This document shows, one piece after another, positions 9,083 through 19,197 of a DNA stretch of 64,000 nucleotides. The stretch's first letter is position 1. Each line of letters opens with the position of its first letter. Source of the stretch: Bacteroidota bacterium (lineage in GTDB: Bacteria; Bacteroidota; Bacteroidia; Cytophagales; Cytophagaceae); contig JAEYZG010000018.1 of assembly GCA_023428135.1 (NCBI GenBank), positions 124,001 through 188,000 of the forward strand, written 5' to 3'. The position numbers were made by a program, and so were the translations under genes. Below the pieces are notes generated by a model, which saw only the letters and a list, made by a program, of their open reading frames with translations, ran no database searches and had not been told where the DNA came from.

Positions 9083-9950
9083 ACTATTTAAACCGTGGTT
9101 GTACCACCTTTGTTTTCTTTTATCAATTATCAATATATATAGTAATCTTGGTAATAACCAGGGAATGTATAGTTATTTCAATTATTTAAGTAAGGGATAA
9201 TATGGTTAATATATGACTGATATATGGCTAATGTATAGCTAGTATATTCGTGAACTATATGGAAGCTATACGTGAGGTTTACAAGAGCTATACGTGAACT
9301 GTCTAGCTTTTATTCTCTGTCAAGGTTTGAGGAGTTTAGTTGGATTTTAAAAGTAAGTACCTGAGATTATAGACTTAATATTGTATATACAAGTTGAGTT
9401 CTATAGAGAAGTTGCCATAAGTTTTACATTATTTGGAAAATAAGTTATATGAAATAAAGGTAGTATTGTGTTTTGAGTTTGTGAAAAATTGGTTTCATCC
9501 AATTAATGATTAAAATAAGTATGTAATAAAAGGTGTGTTTAAGTATAAAACCTTGATGTGAATAACTTTTTTATTCTTAATTTGTAAAAATATTACATTG
9601 GAAAATCTTGTGCTTTGTAGTTTGTTTATGCGCTTAATGTGCTATTTATTAGTTGTATGACTTTTTTGTTTTGCTTGAATTTTGTTTTTTTTGTGACGTA
9701 AGTGTTTGTTTGGGTGACTTAGATTAAACTTTTGCATGATAAATTATTCTTTTAGTTTTGGAACATAATTTTTGATTAAGAAAATTTATTCAAAGGCTTT
9801 TTAGGATAGTGTAGAATTTTTAGATGTAGTCTAATCGGGCAACATCTGGCTTTTTTGAATCAAGGAGATTATCCGAAATACATAGCAGAAGGAGTTTAAT
9901 TTTTATCACCTTTTGTAGAATATAATATTTTCAATTATACATTTTTAAAA
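9083..9950. other. long AT-rich intergenic region before the RHS operon
   Basis: About 870 bases without a credible gene. The first part (9196-9310) holds imperfect copies of a short TATACGTGAACT-like unit: two good copies with GCTATACGTGA and degenerate ones with TATTCGTGAACT and TATATGACTGA. The second part is very AT-rich and contains many TTTG boxes, fitting a regulatory region for the 27-kb operon that begins at 9951. Confidence 0.5.
9705..9734 (+). promoter_or_regulatory. candidate Bacteroidota promoter for the RHS operon
   Basis: TTTG at 9705-9708 and AACTTTTG at 9727-9734 are spaced by 18 bases. This is close to the Bacteroidota consensus of TTTG and TAnnTTTG (7 of 8 in the second box). 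It lies about 217 bases upstream of the lipoprotein ATG. The region is rich in TTTG, so chance matches are likely. Confidence 0.3.
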
Positions 9951-10622
9951 ATGTTGAGGCTAATTAAAATTTTTGCCTTAGGTATCATTGTTGTGCCTGC
10001 AATATTCTCATGTGTAAATAAAAATACAAGGGAACAGATTTCAGAATCTTTGCATATTTCTTCTGAAGAGGCGGAGATTATTATTGACAGTTCATCCTGG
10101 TATACGGATAAGAAATTGTCTGTACCAGCCTATCAGTCGTGGTTAAAAAAACAGAGAGGAGTAACATGTGATCTTATCAGTAATAATGATTTTGATATCA
10201 TGCTATGGTATCAACCTTTACCTCTGGAGGCCTCACTGGCATTGATTAATAGCGGTGATACATCCAGGAGTCAGATAGATAAATATATCAATCTTAAAAA
10301 AGGTTATCATTATATAAGCCTTGAATGTTTATATAAAAATCCATCAGTTAATAACCCATTAAACAAAGAACAATTTTTTAATACAATTCGTGAAAACTTT
10401 TATTTTGTTCTTAATAATGATACAGTAAAGAACCCAATTATAGAAATTTTTCCTGCTACACTTATGAATCAGCCGCATCATGTTTTAATCCTGATACCGG
10501 CTGAAGAAGGTTTTTCCGGATTAACTGCAGGGCTTAAGTGCAAATCAATGGGCTTTAAAAGAGACTTGCGTCTTAGCCTTTCAACGAATCAGTATAATAC
10601 ATTACCTGAAATAAAATTATAG
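9951..10622 (+). CDS. small lipoprotein heading the RHS operon
   Basis: 223 aa. I do not recognise the family. The N terminus is a lipoprotein signal: a hydrophobic stretch to residue 20, then PAIFSC with the lipid-modified Cys at C21. The rest is a soluble alpha/beta-looking domain with no enzyme motif seen. It ends four bases before the start of the 1854-aa RHS-type protein, so the two are probably co-translated. The position at the head of an export-toxin operon suggests a role in assembly, anchoring or folding of the large proteins at the outer membrane. That is inference only. Confidence 0.7.
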   Translation: MLRLIKIFALGIIVVPAIFSCVNKNTREQISESLHISSEEAEIIIDSSSWYTDKKLSVPAYQSWLKKQRGVTCDLISNNDFDIMLWYQPLPLEASLALINSGDTSRSQIDKYINLKKGYHYISLECLYKNPSVNNPLNKEQFFNTIRENFYFVLNNDTVKNPIIEIFPATLMNQPHHVLILIPAEEGFSGLTAGLKCKSMGFKRDLRLSLSTNQYNTLPEIKL

Positions 10623-10626
10623 CAAC

Positions 10627-13600
10627 ATGTTGGCTACAATAAGAAAATATAAACGTCCGATTTCGATATTTTTCCTGTTCAACTTTATAGTTGGGGCCTT
10701 GCCTTATAGAGCTTTGGCTTTAACATCAGGACCTTCACAACCTGAGACCCAACAATTCGCTCCTGCAGGTATGGACAACATGGTTGATCCGTTTACCGGA
10801 GACTTCAGTTATAATATTCCATTAATGGATGTAGGAGGATATCCAATTAATTTGAATTATGCTGCGGGTATAACTCAAGATCAAGAAGCAAGTTGGGTTG
10901 GTCTTGGTTGGAATCTTAATGTTGGCGCCATTAACAGAAATGTAAGAGGGCTTCCGGATGACTTTGCGGGAGATGAGGTTGAAACAATTTATAATGTAAA
11001 GCCTAATCAAACTTTTGGGTTAAACTTTTCATTCAATCCCGCAAAGCTTGAGTTTTGGGGCTTTAAAGCAGGTTTGTCCCCATCACTGAATTTGTTTTAT
11101 AATAATTATAACGGATTTGGATTTGGAATGGGAGTAAGACCTTCTATTGACCTTCCTATGGGAAGCAATTCTGATTATAAGATTGGTATGGGTGTAAATG
11201 TTAGTATGAGTTCAGAGGAAGGTACAACAGTTACTCCTAGTGTTGGAATAGGGCCAATACAAGATAAAACAAAGAAGGAAACAGGGTTTGGTGCAATGTT
11301 AAGCTTTCCATATAGTACAAGAGAAGGCTTGAAAGGATTGTCTCTTTCTACATCGTACTCTTACAATAACGCAAATAAAAGTGACCGGGATGCAGGTAAT
11401 AATGATATAAGGTCCGGTGGTCATGATTCATATATGGGATTTGCCTATCCTACCTACACGCCAGGTAACAAACATGATCTTATCAATACAAATGCAGCCG
11501 TTAACCTTAGCATTGAATTAACCAATGAAGGTGTAGAGCAAGGATTGGTTGGTATAGGAGGATATTATGCAGGACAGTTTTTGAAAAATACTTCTAAGAA
11601 AAGTCCAGCTTATGGATATATGTATTCCGGGTTGGATGGGCAGAGTGATGAAGCAATGCATGATTTTAACCGTGAAAAGGATATTGGGGGATTTAACAGT
11701 TCAACTAAAAATCTTGCTATAACTAGTCATACTTACGATATATTTAGTGTTTCAGGTCAGGGTGTAGGAGGTTCATATAGATTATTCAGAGGAGATGTTG
11801 GTAGTGTAGGAGATCCTAAGAATATTGAAGATAACCATGTAGGTGAAATTGGGGTTGGTTTTGGTATTGGCTCTACTCCTTCAACTAAAGTCAGTGTTGA
11901 TGTAAAATATAGTCATGTGGGTACTGAGTCTTCGCGTTGGTCTAATGACCGTATTCAGAATTTTAATGACCCCACTCAGGCGATTAATGATGAGTTAGAA
12001 AAAGTTTATTTCAGAAGGATAGGAGAGAAAGCTCCTGATACAGATACGAATTTTTTCCTCAAAGTTCAAAAGTCTACAAACACCTTTGCATATAATATTA
12101 TATCAAATGATGGTATATTAGATGGTAGTCTTTTTGATAAAAAGAAAAGTCCGAATATTGGAGAGGCATTTCTGGGCAGTTCTAACAAAAGAATTGAAAG
12201 AAGAAAACGGAGTAATCAGTTTACTTTTATTACCGCGGGAGAGGCAGATAAAAAATACTCACTTATGCCGATTCAGTCTCATATAAAAAATTCTTTTTCT
12301 ATAAAAACAAATGAGTCCTCTGAGGATAAAACTCTTTCGAGAAAGGATCAGACATTTTCATATAATGTTTCTTCTCCTTTAATTGAAAGGATCAGCAAGG
12401 AAAGAAAAAGTAACCACATCACGGAAATAAGGGTGACTGATAATTCGGGAGCTCGCTATCACTATGGAATTCCTGTATACAATAATTATCAGGAGGAGGT
12501 AACTTTTGCCGTGAAAACAGATAATCAGGTCAGAAAAGATATCAAATCGAAAAATCTTGTAAGCTATCAGGATACTGAAGCTACAGATGGAAATACAAGT
12601 GGATTGGATCATAGCTTTAATAAGGTTATTACACCGGCTTATGCAACCTCTTATTTGTTAACATGCATTCTCTCAAGTGACTATGTGGATAGCGATGATG
12701 TACAGGGACCATCGGATGGGGACCTTGGTAATTACACCAAATTCAATTATGTCCGAACATCAAAAGAGTTTCAATGGAGAACACCATATCAGGAGGGAAT
12801 GGCATCTTTTACCGATGGTATAGAGTCCAAAGAAAATGATGATAAGGCAAATTACCTTTACGGTAACAAGGAAGTATGGTACTTACATTCAATTGAAACC
12901 AGAACACATGTAGCTGAATTCCATTTGTCTCCTAGAAAAGATGGGAGAGGTGTGAAATCTTCCAGAGGAGGAATAAGTGACGATCCTGAAAATACACTGT
13001 ACAAATTGGACAGAGTTGAGCTATATGCCAAAGCTGATAAATTGAATGCTCATCCGGAGCCTATAAAAACTGTTCACTTGGAATATAATTATTCCCTTTG
13101 TCATAATACTCCAAATAGTACTGATAGTATTGTTGGAAATAAGGGTAAGCTTACATTGACAAAGGTTTGGTTTTCTTATGGCTTGTCAGGAAAAGGGATT
13201 CTGAATCCGTATGTATTTAACTATGCAGATTTTGACCATAAAAATGGTGCAGATGTTAATTATGATTATAATCTTAAGGATTATGACAGATGGGGTAATT
13301 ATAAAAAGCAGCCTTTAAGTGAGGATCCAGGAACAACTGTATTAGGAAATGAAGCCTTCCCCTATACGGATCAGGATAAAAAGCTTCAGGACAGACAAAG
13401 CGCTGCTTATTCTCTGACAAGTATTAATACTCCAACAGGAGGTACGATATTGGTGCATTATGAAAGCGACGATTATGCTTATGTTCAGAATAAGCGGGCT
13501 ATGCGTATGTTTAAAATAAAAGGTTTTAGTGCCACAAGCAATGGAACTCCTTCTAATACTTTGTTTAATTCCCCTGCAACACCAGCCCAGCTGAATGATA

Positions 13601-16191
13601 AGATGTACTTGTATGTAGATCTGGCAGAAGGATTTTATGCGAGAGATGCAAATCATGCTAATGAAATACTAAGAAAAGAATATCTTGATAAAATAGACCT
13701 TATGTATTATAAGGCTAAGCTTAATGTGGTTCATAATACGAATGGAGAAGAGAGTTTTTATGAATATGTGCCTGGATATACAGAAATTGAAATTGGTTCC
13801 TGTGTAGCTAAAAAATCTCAAGGCAGTGATACATATAATATAGCAGTTATAAAGCTTAAAGCAGACAAAGTAAAATCAAGAATCGGAGAAACTTCAGTTA
13901 ATCCATTTATTAAAAACGGATGGATGTTTGCCAAGCTAAATCTTAACAGGGAGTTGAAAGGACTAGAGGATGCGGATTCAGGAAGTCTGCTTCAGATATT
14001 GGGTTCAATGATTAGCCAGGTAGATAATATAATCGGCTTTATTTCAGGTTTTGTAACAACTATGGCTGCTAAAGGACATTCCAATACCATTAAGTCTGAT
14101 GAATCTTTTGTAAGGCTTAATGATCCTGATAAGGTAAAACTTGGAGGCGGTCATAGGGTAAAGGCGATTGTTATGTCGGACAACTGGAATAGCATGATCT
14201 CTACTAAAGAAACTTCTTCTGACGGGATTAAGGAAGTATCTTATTATGGGCAGAAATATGACTATGTAACGAGTGAGCTTTCTTCCGTATTGGATGTTAA
14301 TGGTAATAAAACTTCCAGGCTGATAAGCTCAGGGGTAGCAGCTTATGAACCAATGATCGGAAATGATGAAAACCCATTTAGACTACCGGTATTCTCAACA
14401 CAAAAACTTCCTTTGGCTCCAAGCAGAGAATATTATCTTGAAGAACCTTTTGGAGAAATGTTTTTTCCTGGGCCTACTGTTGGTTACAGCAGAGTTGTGA
14501 CAACTCCTGTAAAAATAACTTCATCAAATTATGATGTTGATAATTTGCAAGGCAATGGGACAGGTTTTGTTGAGCAAGGGTTTTACACAGCTAAGGATTT
14601 TCCTACTATTACTGAAAGAACAGGCCTGAATCACAAAAGAGATAAACCTAATTTGATTTTCCAGGCATTGAAAGTGGGAACCAGGGATATTGTTACATGT
14701 AGCCAGGGCTATACAGTTGAGTTAAATGATATGCATGGGAAGGAATGGTATAAAAAAGTTATGCCTGAATCTTCCAGTGCAGATGAAAATGTTCAACCTA
14801 TTTCTTATGTTGAATACAGTTATAAAAAAGATCAATCCGGGAACCTTAGTAATAAAGTCCGTTATATTGAGCCTAAAGACTTATCAATCATTCAGGAATC
14901 TGAAAAAATGCAACTCGGTGTTGATATTGATGTTGTTCATGATACCAAGTATTATCAGTCCGAAACTGCAGGTGGAGGACTTGATTTCAATGTAAAAGGT
15001 ATATATCCTGTTTTGCCTATTATAGGAGTGACTGTTATGCCGACCTGGAATTATGAAGTGATTGAATTTAAATCCGTGGTTACTACAAAAGTTATAAACA
15101 GGTATGGAGTACTTGAAAAAACCACAGCAATGGATAACGGGCAGTCTATAGTAACAGAAAACCTGGCGTGGGATAAGGAGACCGGAGAGGTGTTATTGAC
15201 AAAGGTTGATAACGAATTCCATGATCCGATCTGGTCTTTTAATTATCCTGGTTATTGGGTATATGATGAAATGGCATTGGCATACAACAATGAGGGAAAG
15301 ATATTTAAAGCCCGGCCGGATTATTCAGTTGATCTGTTTAAGACTAAACATTTAAAAGATGCAGATGAACTTTTGTGCGAAACATCTACCGGTGCAGATT
15401 TAGGATATTATGATAAAATGATGAATAAAATCATAGATCGAAAAGGAAAAGAAATTCTGGGGATTACCAGAATTAAAGTCATAAGGTCCGGAGCACGTAA
15501 TGTCCCAATGACTCCGGTAGGATCCATATCCTGTCTGGCCGATCCTATGATCAATAATGTCAGACTTCAGTTCAGCAGAGTTCTAAATGCAGGGGCTACA
15601 GAATTTAAATTTGTCTGGAAAGCGTTTTGTAATTGTTTGAATGAAGAAGAGGTTACAAATGGGAATCCATTTGTAATAGGTAAAAGAGGGAGCCTGAGGC
15701 CATGGAAGTCTTGGACATACTTAACAGAAAGGTATCAATCTAATGTCAACAATGATTTGGATATCCGCCATGATGGATATTTTTCTGATAATTTTGTTCC
15801 ATACTGGACTTATAGCGAAGATGGGTATAAGTCTGTATCTGGAAATACAAAGTGGCAGAATGTAACTCAGATAGAGAACTATAATCAGGTAGGAATGGAA
15901 ATTGAAAATAAAGATGCATTAGGCAGGTATTCTATGGCTCAATTCGGCTATGGAAGAAATCTTCCTACAGCAACATCTAACAATTCCATGTATCAGGAAA
16001 GTGGCTTTGACGGTTTTGAAGATTATGACTATGGAGACTGTAATGATGACCATTTCAGCTGGAGATCTCAGAATGTAACCATTACCAAAACAGAGTCACA
16101 CACAGGTAGGAGTTCGATTGAAATTCCACCTAAGAGCAGCAAAGCTATAAATAAAATCATTAACCCATGTACTCCAAATGCGGGGCAGTAA
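10627..16191 (+). CDS. giant exported SpvB/RHS-shell-like protein (component A, 1854 aa)
   Basis: The N terminus is an uncleaved or signal-type hydrophobic segment (about residues 12-31). Residues about 40-110 contain a conserved Bacteroidota RHS-locus opening (PAGMDNMVDPFTGDFSYNIPL, GYPINLNYAAGI, WVGLGWNLNVGAINR). This resembles the SpvB start of TcB-type shells, where FSY-PL and GLGW motifs begin the beta-strand cage. The body is beta-rich with long repeats. A late segment (about 1780-1854) reads GFDGFEDYDYGDC...TESHTGRSSIEIPPKS. In related proteins known to me this is followed directly by the SAWVKE and DELNENNYATYYEYD segments, which here lie in the next gene. The protein therefore looks like the N-terminal part of a shell cut into separate chains. 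The spacing to the next gene is 25 bases. Confidence 0.75.
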   Translation: MLATIRKYKRPISIFFLFNFIVGALPYRALALTSGPSQPETQQFAPAGMDNMVDPFTGDFSYNIPLMDVGGYPINLNYAAGITQDQEASWVGLGWNLNVGAINRNVRGLPDDFAGDEVETIYNVKPNQTFGLNFSFNPAKLEFWGFKAGLSPSLNLFYNNYNGFGFGMGVRPSIDLPMGSNSDYKIGMGVNVSMSSEEGTTVTPSVGIGPIQDKTKKETGFGAMLSFPYSTREGLKGLSLSTSYSYNNANKSDRDAGNNDIRSGGHDSYMGFAYPTYTPGNKHDLINTNAAVNLSIELTNEGVEQGLVGIGGYYAGQFLKNTSKKSPAYGYMYSGLDGQSDEAMHDFNREKDIGGFNSSTKNLAITSHTYDIFSVSGQGVGGSYRLFRGDVGSVGDPKNIEDNHVGEIGVGFGIGSTPSTKVSVDVKYSHVGTESSRWSNDRIQNFNDPTQAINDELEKVYFRRIGEKAPDTDTNFFLKVQKSTNTFAYNIISNDGILDGSLFDKKKSPNIGEAFLGSSNKRIERRKRSNQFTFITAGEADKKYSLMPIQSHIKNSFSIKTNESSEDKTLSRKDQTFSYNVSSPLIERISKERKSNHITEIRVTDNSGARYHYGIPVYNNYQEEVTFAVKTDNQVRKDIKSKNLVSYQDTEATDGNTSGLDHSFNKVITPAYATSYLLTCILSSDYVDSDDVQGPSDGDLGNYTKFNYVRTSKEFQWRTPYQEGMASFTDGIESKENDDKANYLYGNKEVWYLHSIETRTHVAEFHLSPRKDGRGVKSSRGGISDDPENTLYKLDRVELYAKADKLNAHPEPIKTVHLEYNYSLCHNTPNSTDSIVGNKGKLTLTKVWFSYGLSGKGILNPYVFNYADFDHKNGADVNYDYNLKDYDRWGNYKKQPLSEDPGTTVLGNEAFPYTDQDKKLQDRQSAAYSLTSINTPTGGTILVHYESDDYAYVQNKRAMRMFKIKGFSATSNGTPSNTLFNSPATPAQLNDKMYLYVDLAEGFYARDANHANEILRKEYLDKIDLMYYKAKLNVVHNTNGEESFYEYVPGYTEIEIGSCVAKKSQGSDTYNIAVIKLKADKVKSRIGETSVNPFIKNGWMFAKLNLNRELKGLEDADSGSLLQILGSMISQVDNIIGFISGFVTTMAAKGHSNTIKSDESFVRLNDPDKVKLGGGHRVKAIVMSDNWNSMISTKETSSDGIKEVSYYGQKYDYVTSELSSVLDVNGNKTSRLISSGVAAYEPMIGNDENPFRLPVFSTQKLPLAPSREYYLEEPFGEMFFPGPTVGYSRVVTTPVKITSSNYDVDNLQGNGTGFVEQGFYTAKDFPTITERTGLNHKRDKPNLIFQALKVGTRDIVTCSQGYTVELNDMHGKEWYKKVMPESSSADENVQPISYVEYSYKKDQSGNLSNKVRYIEPKDLSIIQESEKMQLGVDIDVVHDTKYYQSETAGGGLDFNVKGIYPVLPIIGVTVMPTWNYEVIEFKSVVTTKVINRYGVLEKTTAMDNGQSIVTENLAWDKETGEVLLTKVDNEFHDPIWSFNYPGYWVYDEMALAYNNEGKIFKARPDYSVDLFKTKHLKDADELLCETSTGADLGYYDKMMNKIIDRKGKEILGITRIKVIRSGARNVPMTPVGSISCLADPMINNVRLQFSRVLNAGATEFKFVWKAFCNCLNEEEVTNGNPFVIGKRGSLRPWKSWTYLTERYQSNVNNDLDIRHDGYFSDNFVPYWTYSEDGYKSVSGNTKWQNVTQIENYNQVGMEIENKDALGRYSMAQFGYGRNLPTATSNNSMYQESGFDGFEDYDYGDCNDDHFSWRSQNVTITKTESHTGRSSIEIPPKSSKAINKIINPCTPNAGQ

Positions 16192-16216
16192 TTCTCATTG
16201 CAAGTAAGGTAATATT

Positions 16217-19189
16217 ATGAAGAAGATAATTCCATTTTTATTGTTGTTACTTTGTTTTCGGTCTCTGGCCCAGCAAAGCCACAGCATTAGTGTTGCTAAG
16301 GAAAAAGCATATCCCTTTTACCAGGACATGCTAACTGCCAGCGTTACTGTTAATACTGAAGAATATACTGATTATGTAATATCTCTCACTATTCCGAAAG
16401 AGTTATACAGAAATACCGGGTCTGATATTAATTCCGGGCTGGAGGTCACCGGGGGATCAGAACAGGTCAAGCTAACTAATATAACAAGGGTTGAATCCGG
16501 TGATAACTGGAAGGTTAGCTTTAGTCTGAGCTTTCAAAAAGCGGAGCGTTGGAACGATATAAGTATTCCTTTTTATGGATTTAATGAGACTTTTATAAAT
16601 ACAGTAGATTGCTCAAACCCATTACATAAAAATATTGTCTTTGAACTTTCTGGTCGTCTAAAAGTACCTCCTGTGAATTCCTCCGGGGAATTTATGGTAT
16701 CTGCTACTTTGGTTGCAGTTGTACCTAAAGGTTCTGGTAATAAGGAACCAAATGTTCAGATTAGAGAGTATAATCAAGGTGATGCAGATTCCCCTTTTTA
16801 TTACACATTATATGTAGGCAATACCTATGATATTACTAAACTAAGGGTAGCAATGTCGTTCAATACTACTTATTTTAGTTTTATATCTGCCAAACGATAT
16901 AGTGGTGTTGATAATAATTCTAATTTTAACGAGTATGGCTTTTATAATGGTGAAAATGTTAATGCAAGTGTTGTTGGTGATAGTTTGATATTTGAAACAG
17001 ATAATTCAGTTCATGCTGGAGGTTACTATTACATAATTTATCTCAGACCTCAAAACTCACTTGGTTCGATGCCCCCAATTAATGTAAAGGTGAGAGAAAA
17101 TAGCCCTGGTATTCCTTTGACTAGCCAGAATGAATGTGGGATTATAAAAAGATATGCGGAAACAAGTTATACTGGAACTCCTTCGATCAATTATACACCA
17201 GGAACTTATAAACCAAGTCTTAATTATTATTTTCAGAATGCAGATTTTTCAACTTGCAAAGATTATTGTTACAAGATCCAAAATAAAAGTATAAGGATTG
17301 AGTTTAACAATGCTTATGTGACCTCAGCCACAACCAAGAGTATAAAAGTAAGCATGAGGAATAATACAAAGGTCAAAAGCATAAAGTTTTTTAATCAATA
17401 CCAGTCACCCGTTCTTGGCACCTTTCAAGTCAGATATAAAATTTGCGGACAATCATCAGAGATTATAAAGTCTTATTCGAGCATCACGGAAAATGCAAGT
17501 ATAAACCAGAGTCTGGAATATCTTATCATTGAGAATATTCCGGTTGCAGCTTTGTCTGCAAACGATTTCGAGCTGTCTTACGAAGATGATGATCTCCCTG
17601 GTTCATGTGGGTATTCAAATAGGTTTGAAATAGGTATAATCGGCGAACCAGTTATATCTGTTGCATCAACGGTAAATATTTCATCTTCCTGTGATTTGAA
17701 GAAAGTGATATCGGATAGATATTATGATAATACTTTTTTTAATTCAGGAGAGGAAGGTTTTGTAAGGATCTGTTTAAGGTCGGATGAAACGACACCTCCA
17801 GGAACACAGCTTCCTGGAATATATACTTACAATAACATTAAATATTCCCTTGATCCTAAAATGTTTTTTACCTCTGAAGCTTTAAAGTATTATATAGGAA
17901 CTGACAGCGATCCAGCGCTAAGTGAATTTAAACCATACAATAGCTGGACTGGTAGCCAGTTGGTAGCTCCTGGTTTTTCTGTTGTAAAAGGAACATTATT
18001 GACATTAAAGAATGATCTATTTATTACAAATCTTAAGGTTTATAATACATGCGGACAGAATGTGTATTTTTATATACTGGCAAAAGTTAAAACTAAAGAT
18101 AAGTTACCAATAAGGGATAACGATAAGGTTTATCAATCAACTGTTGAAAGTACTGATGCTAATTTAAAACCAAGTCTTCAAACTTGGAATAACAGAGGAT
18201 CTTATGTTTTAAGAAGTAAAACTTTGTTGTATTGCGGAAGACAGAATTTTGGAAATTCAACTGTAAGGTTAGGTGAAAGTATTGTAATTGATTATGTGAT
18301 GGAAAATACTGGTCCTGGCAAGCTGAGTAATTTATCATTAGATCTTAATAAATTAAAAATAGGAGATCTTGCAATACCACCTTTATCAGTGGCATCCTTA
18401 TATGTAATTAACGATGAAAATGACACGGTTTCAGCTAGGACTAACATTGATGTAAGTTTAGATCATATTACAATTCCAGATATATTATATGGCTACAGCA
18501 AGATAAAACTAAGTCTGGTCTATCAGATACCTTCGGAGATTCAGTATTCTGGTAAAATTGCAATTTCATATTTCAAGTCTGGTGGAATTATGGACGATAA
18601 TACAGTTACTAGCGGAGCACCTTCCGATACACTTGAGTTAACTATTTCCCCAACCTACTCATCCTGCACACCAATTTCCTGCTCCGAGTGTGTTACATCA
18701 TTTTCGCCTCAGGCGGGCCATAAATATTTACTATCTGCATGGGTTAAAGAACCATTGACAGATGTGACCAAAACATTTATTAATACCGGTATCAGAATTA
18801 CATACAACAACGGTGAACTCTCAGCAGAGGATGGCTTGTTTGTTCCTTCCGGACCTATTATAGACGGATGGCAGAGAATTGAAAAGGCGTTTAGGGTACC
18901 GTTTGAAGCTAATAATATTCAAATAGAACTGGTAAACAATAGTGATAAAAACAAAGCCTATTTTGATGACATCAGAATACATCCCTTTAAAAGCAATATG
19001 AAATCTTTTGTCTATGATCAATCTACTCAGAAGCTGGTTGCTGAGCTGGATGAAAATAACTATGCTACTTACTATGAGTATGATGATGAAGGCATACTCA
19101 TAAGGGTGAAGAAAGAAACAGAAAGAGGGGTAATGAGTATCAAGGAATCAAGAAATAACCAGAGTAAAATTTTTAAAAATAATAAATAA
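16217..19189 (+). CDS. exported beta-rich protein with RHS-type junction at its end (component B, 990 aa)
   Basis: The signal peptide (residues 1-18, ending SLAQ) is followed by about 800 aa of beta-rich, repeat-like sequence with Ser/Asn-rich strands; I do not recognise its domains. The C-terminal 190 residues are clearer. A carbohydrate-binding-like beta-sandwich (AGHKYLLSAWVKE...IQIELVNNSDKNKAYFDDIRIHP) is followed by the Bacteroidota RHS phrase VAELDENNYATYYEYDDEG and ETERGVMSIKESR. In single-chain homologues these follow the end of a protein like component A, so the 800-aa beta region looks like an insertion or a separate chain. The gene ends 8 bases before the next start, which supports one operon. 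Function as a shell or wall component is inferred. Confidence 0.65.
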   Translation: MKKIIPFLLLLLCFRSLAQQSHSISVAKEKAYPFYQDMLTASVTVNTEEYTDYVISLTIPKELYRNTGSDINSGLEVTGGSEQVKLTNITRVESGDNWKVSFSLSFQKAERWNDISIPFYGFNETFINTVDCSNPLHKNIVFELSGRLKVPPVNSSGEFMVSATLVAVVPKGSGNKEPNVQIREYNQGDADSPFYYTLYVGNTYDITKLRVAMSFNTTYFSFISAKRYSGVDNNSNFNEYGFYNGENVNASVVGDSLIFETDNSVHAGGYYYIIYLRPQNSLGSMPPINVKVRENSPGIPLTSQNECGIIKRYAETSYTGTPSINYTPGTYKPSLNYYFQNADFSTCKDYCYKIQNKSIRIEFNNAYVTSATTKSIKVSMRNNTKVKSIKFFNQYQSPVLGTFQVRYKICGQSSEIIKSYSSITENASINQSLEYLIIENIPVAALSANDFELSYEDDDLPGSCGYSNRFEIGIIGEPVISVASTVNISSSCDLKKVISDRYYDNTFFNSGEEGFVRICLRSDETTPPGTQLPGIYTYNNIKYSLDPKMFFTSEALKYYIGTDSDPALSEFKPYNSWTGSQLVAPGFSVVKGTLLTLKNDLFITNLKVYNTCGQNVYFYILAKVKTKDKLPIRDNDKVYQSTVESTDANLKPSLQTWNNRGSYVLRSKTLLYCGRQNFGNSTVRLGESIVIDYVMENTGPGKLSNLSLDLNKLKIGDLAIPPLSVASLYVINDENDTVSARTNIDVSLDHITIPDILYGYSKIKLSLVYQIPSEIQYSGKIAISYFKSGGIMDDNTVTSGAPSDTLELTISPTYSSCTPISCSECVTSFSPQAGHKYLLSAWVKEPLTDVTKTFINTGIRITYNNGELSAEDGLFVPSGPIIDGWQRIEKAFRVPFEANNIQIELVNNSDKNKAYFDDIRIHPFKSNMKSFVYDQSTQKLVAELDENNYATYYEYDDEGILIRVKKETERGVMSIKESRNNQSKIFKNNK

Positions 19190-19197
19190 GATTATTT

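Noticed and set aside
9705..9734. Using this promoter as firm evidence for operon control
   Set aside because: The region is full of TTTG, so a near match is expected by chance; kept only as a low-confidence feature.
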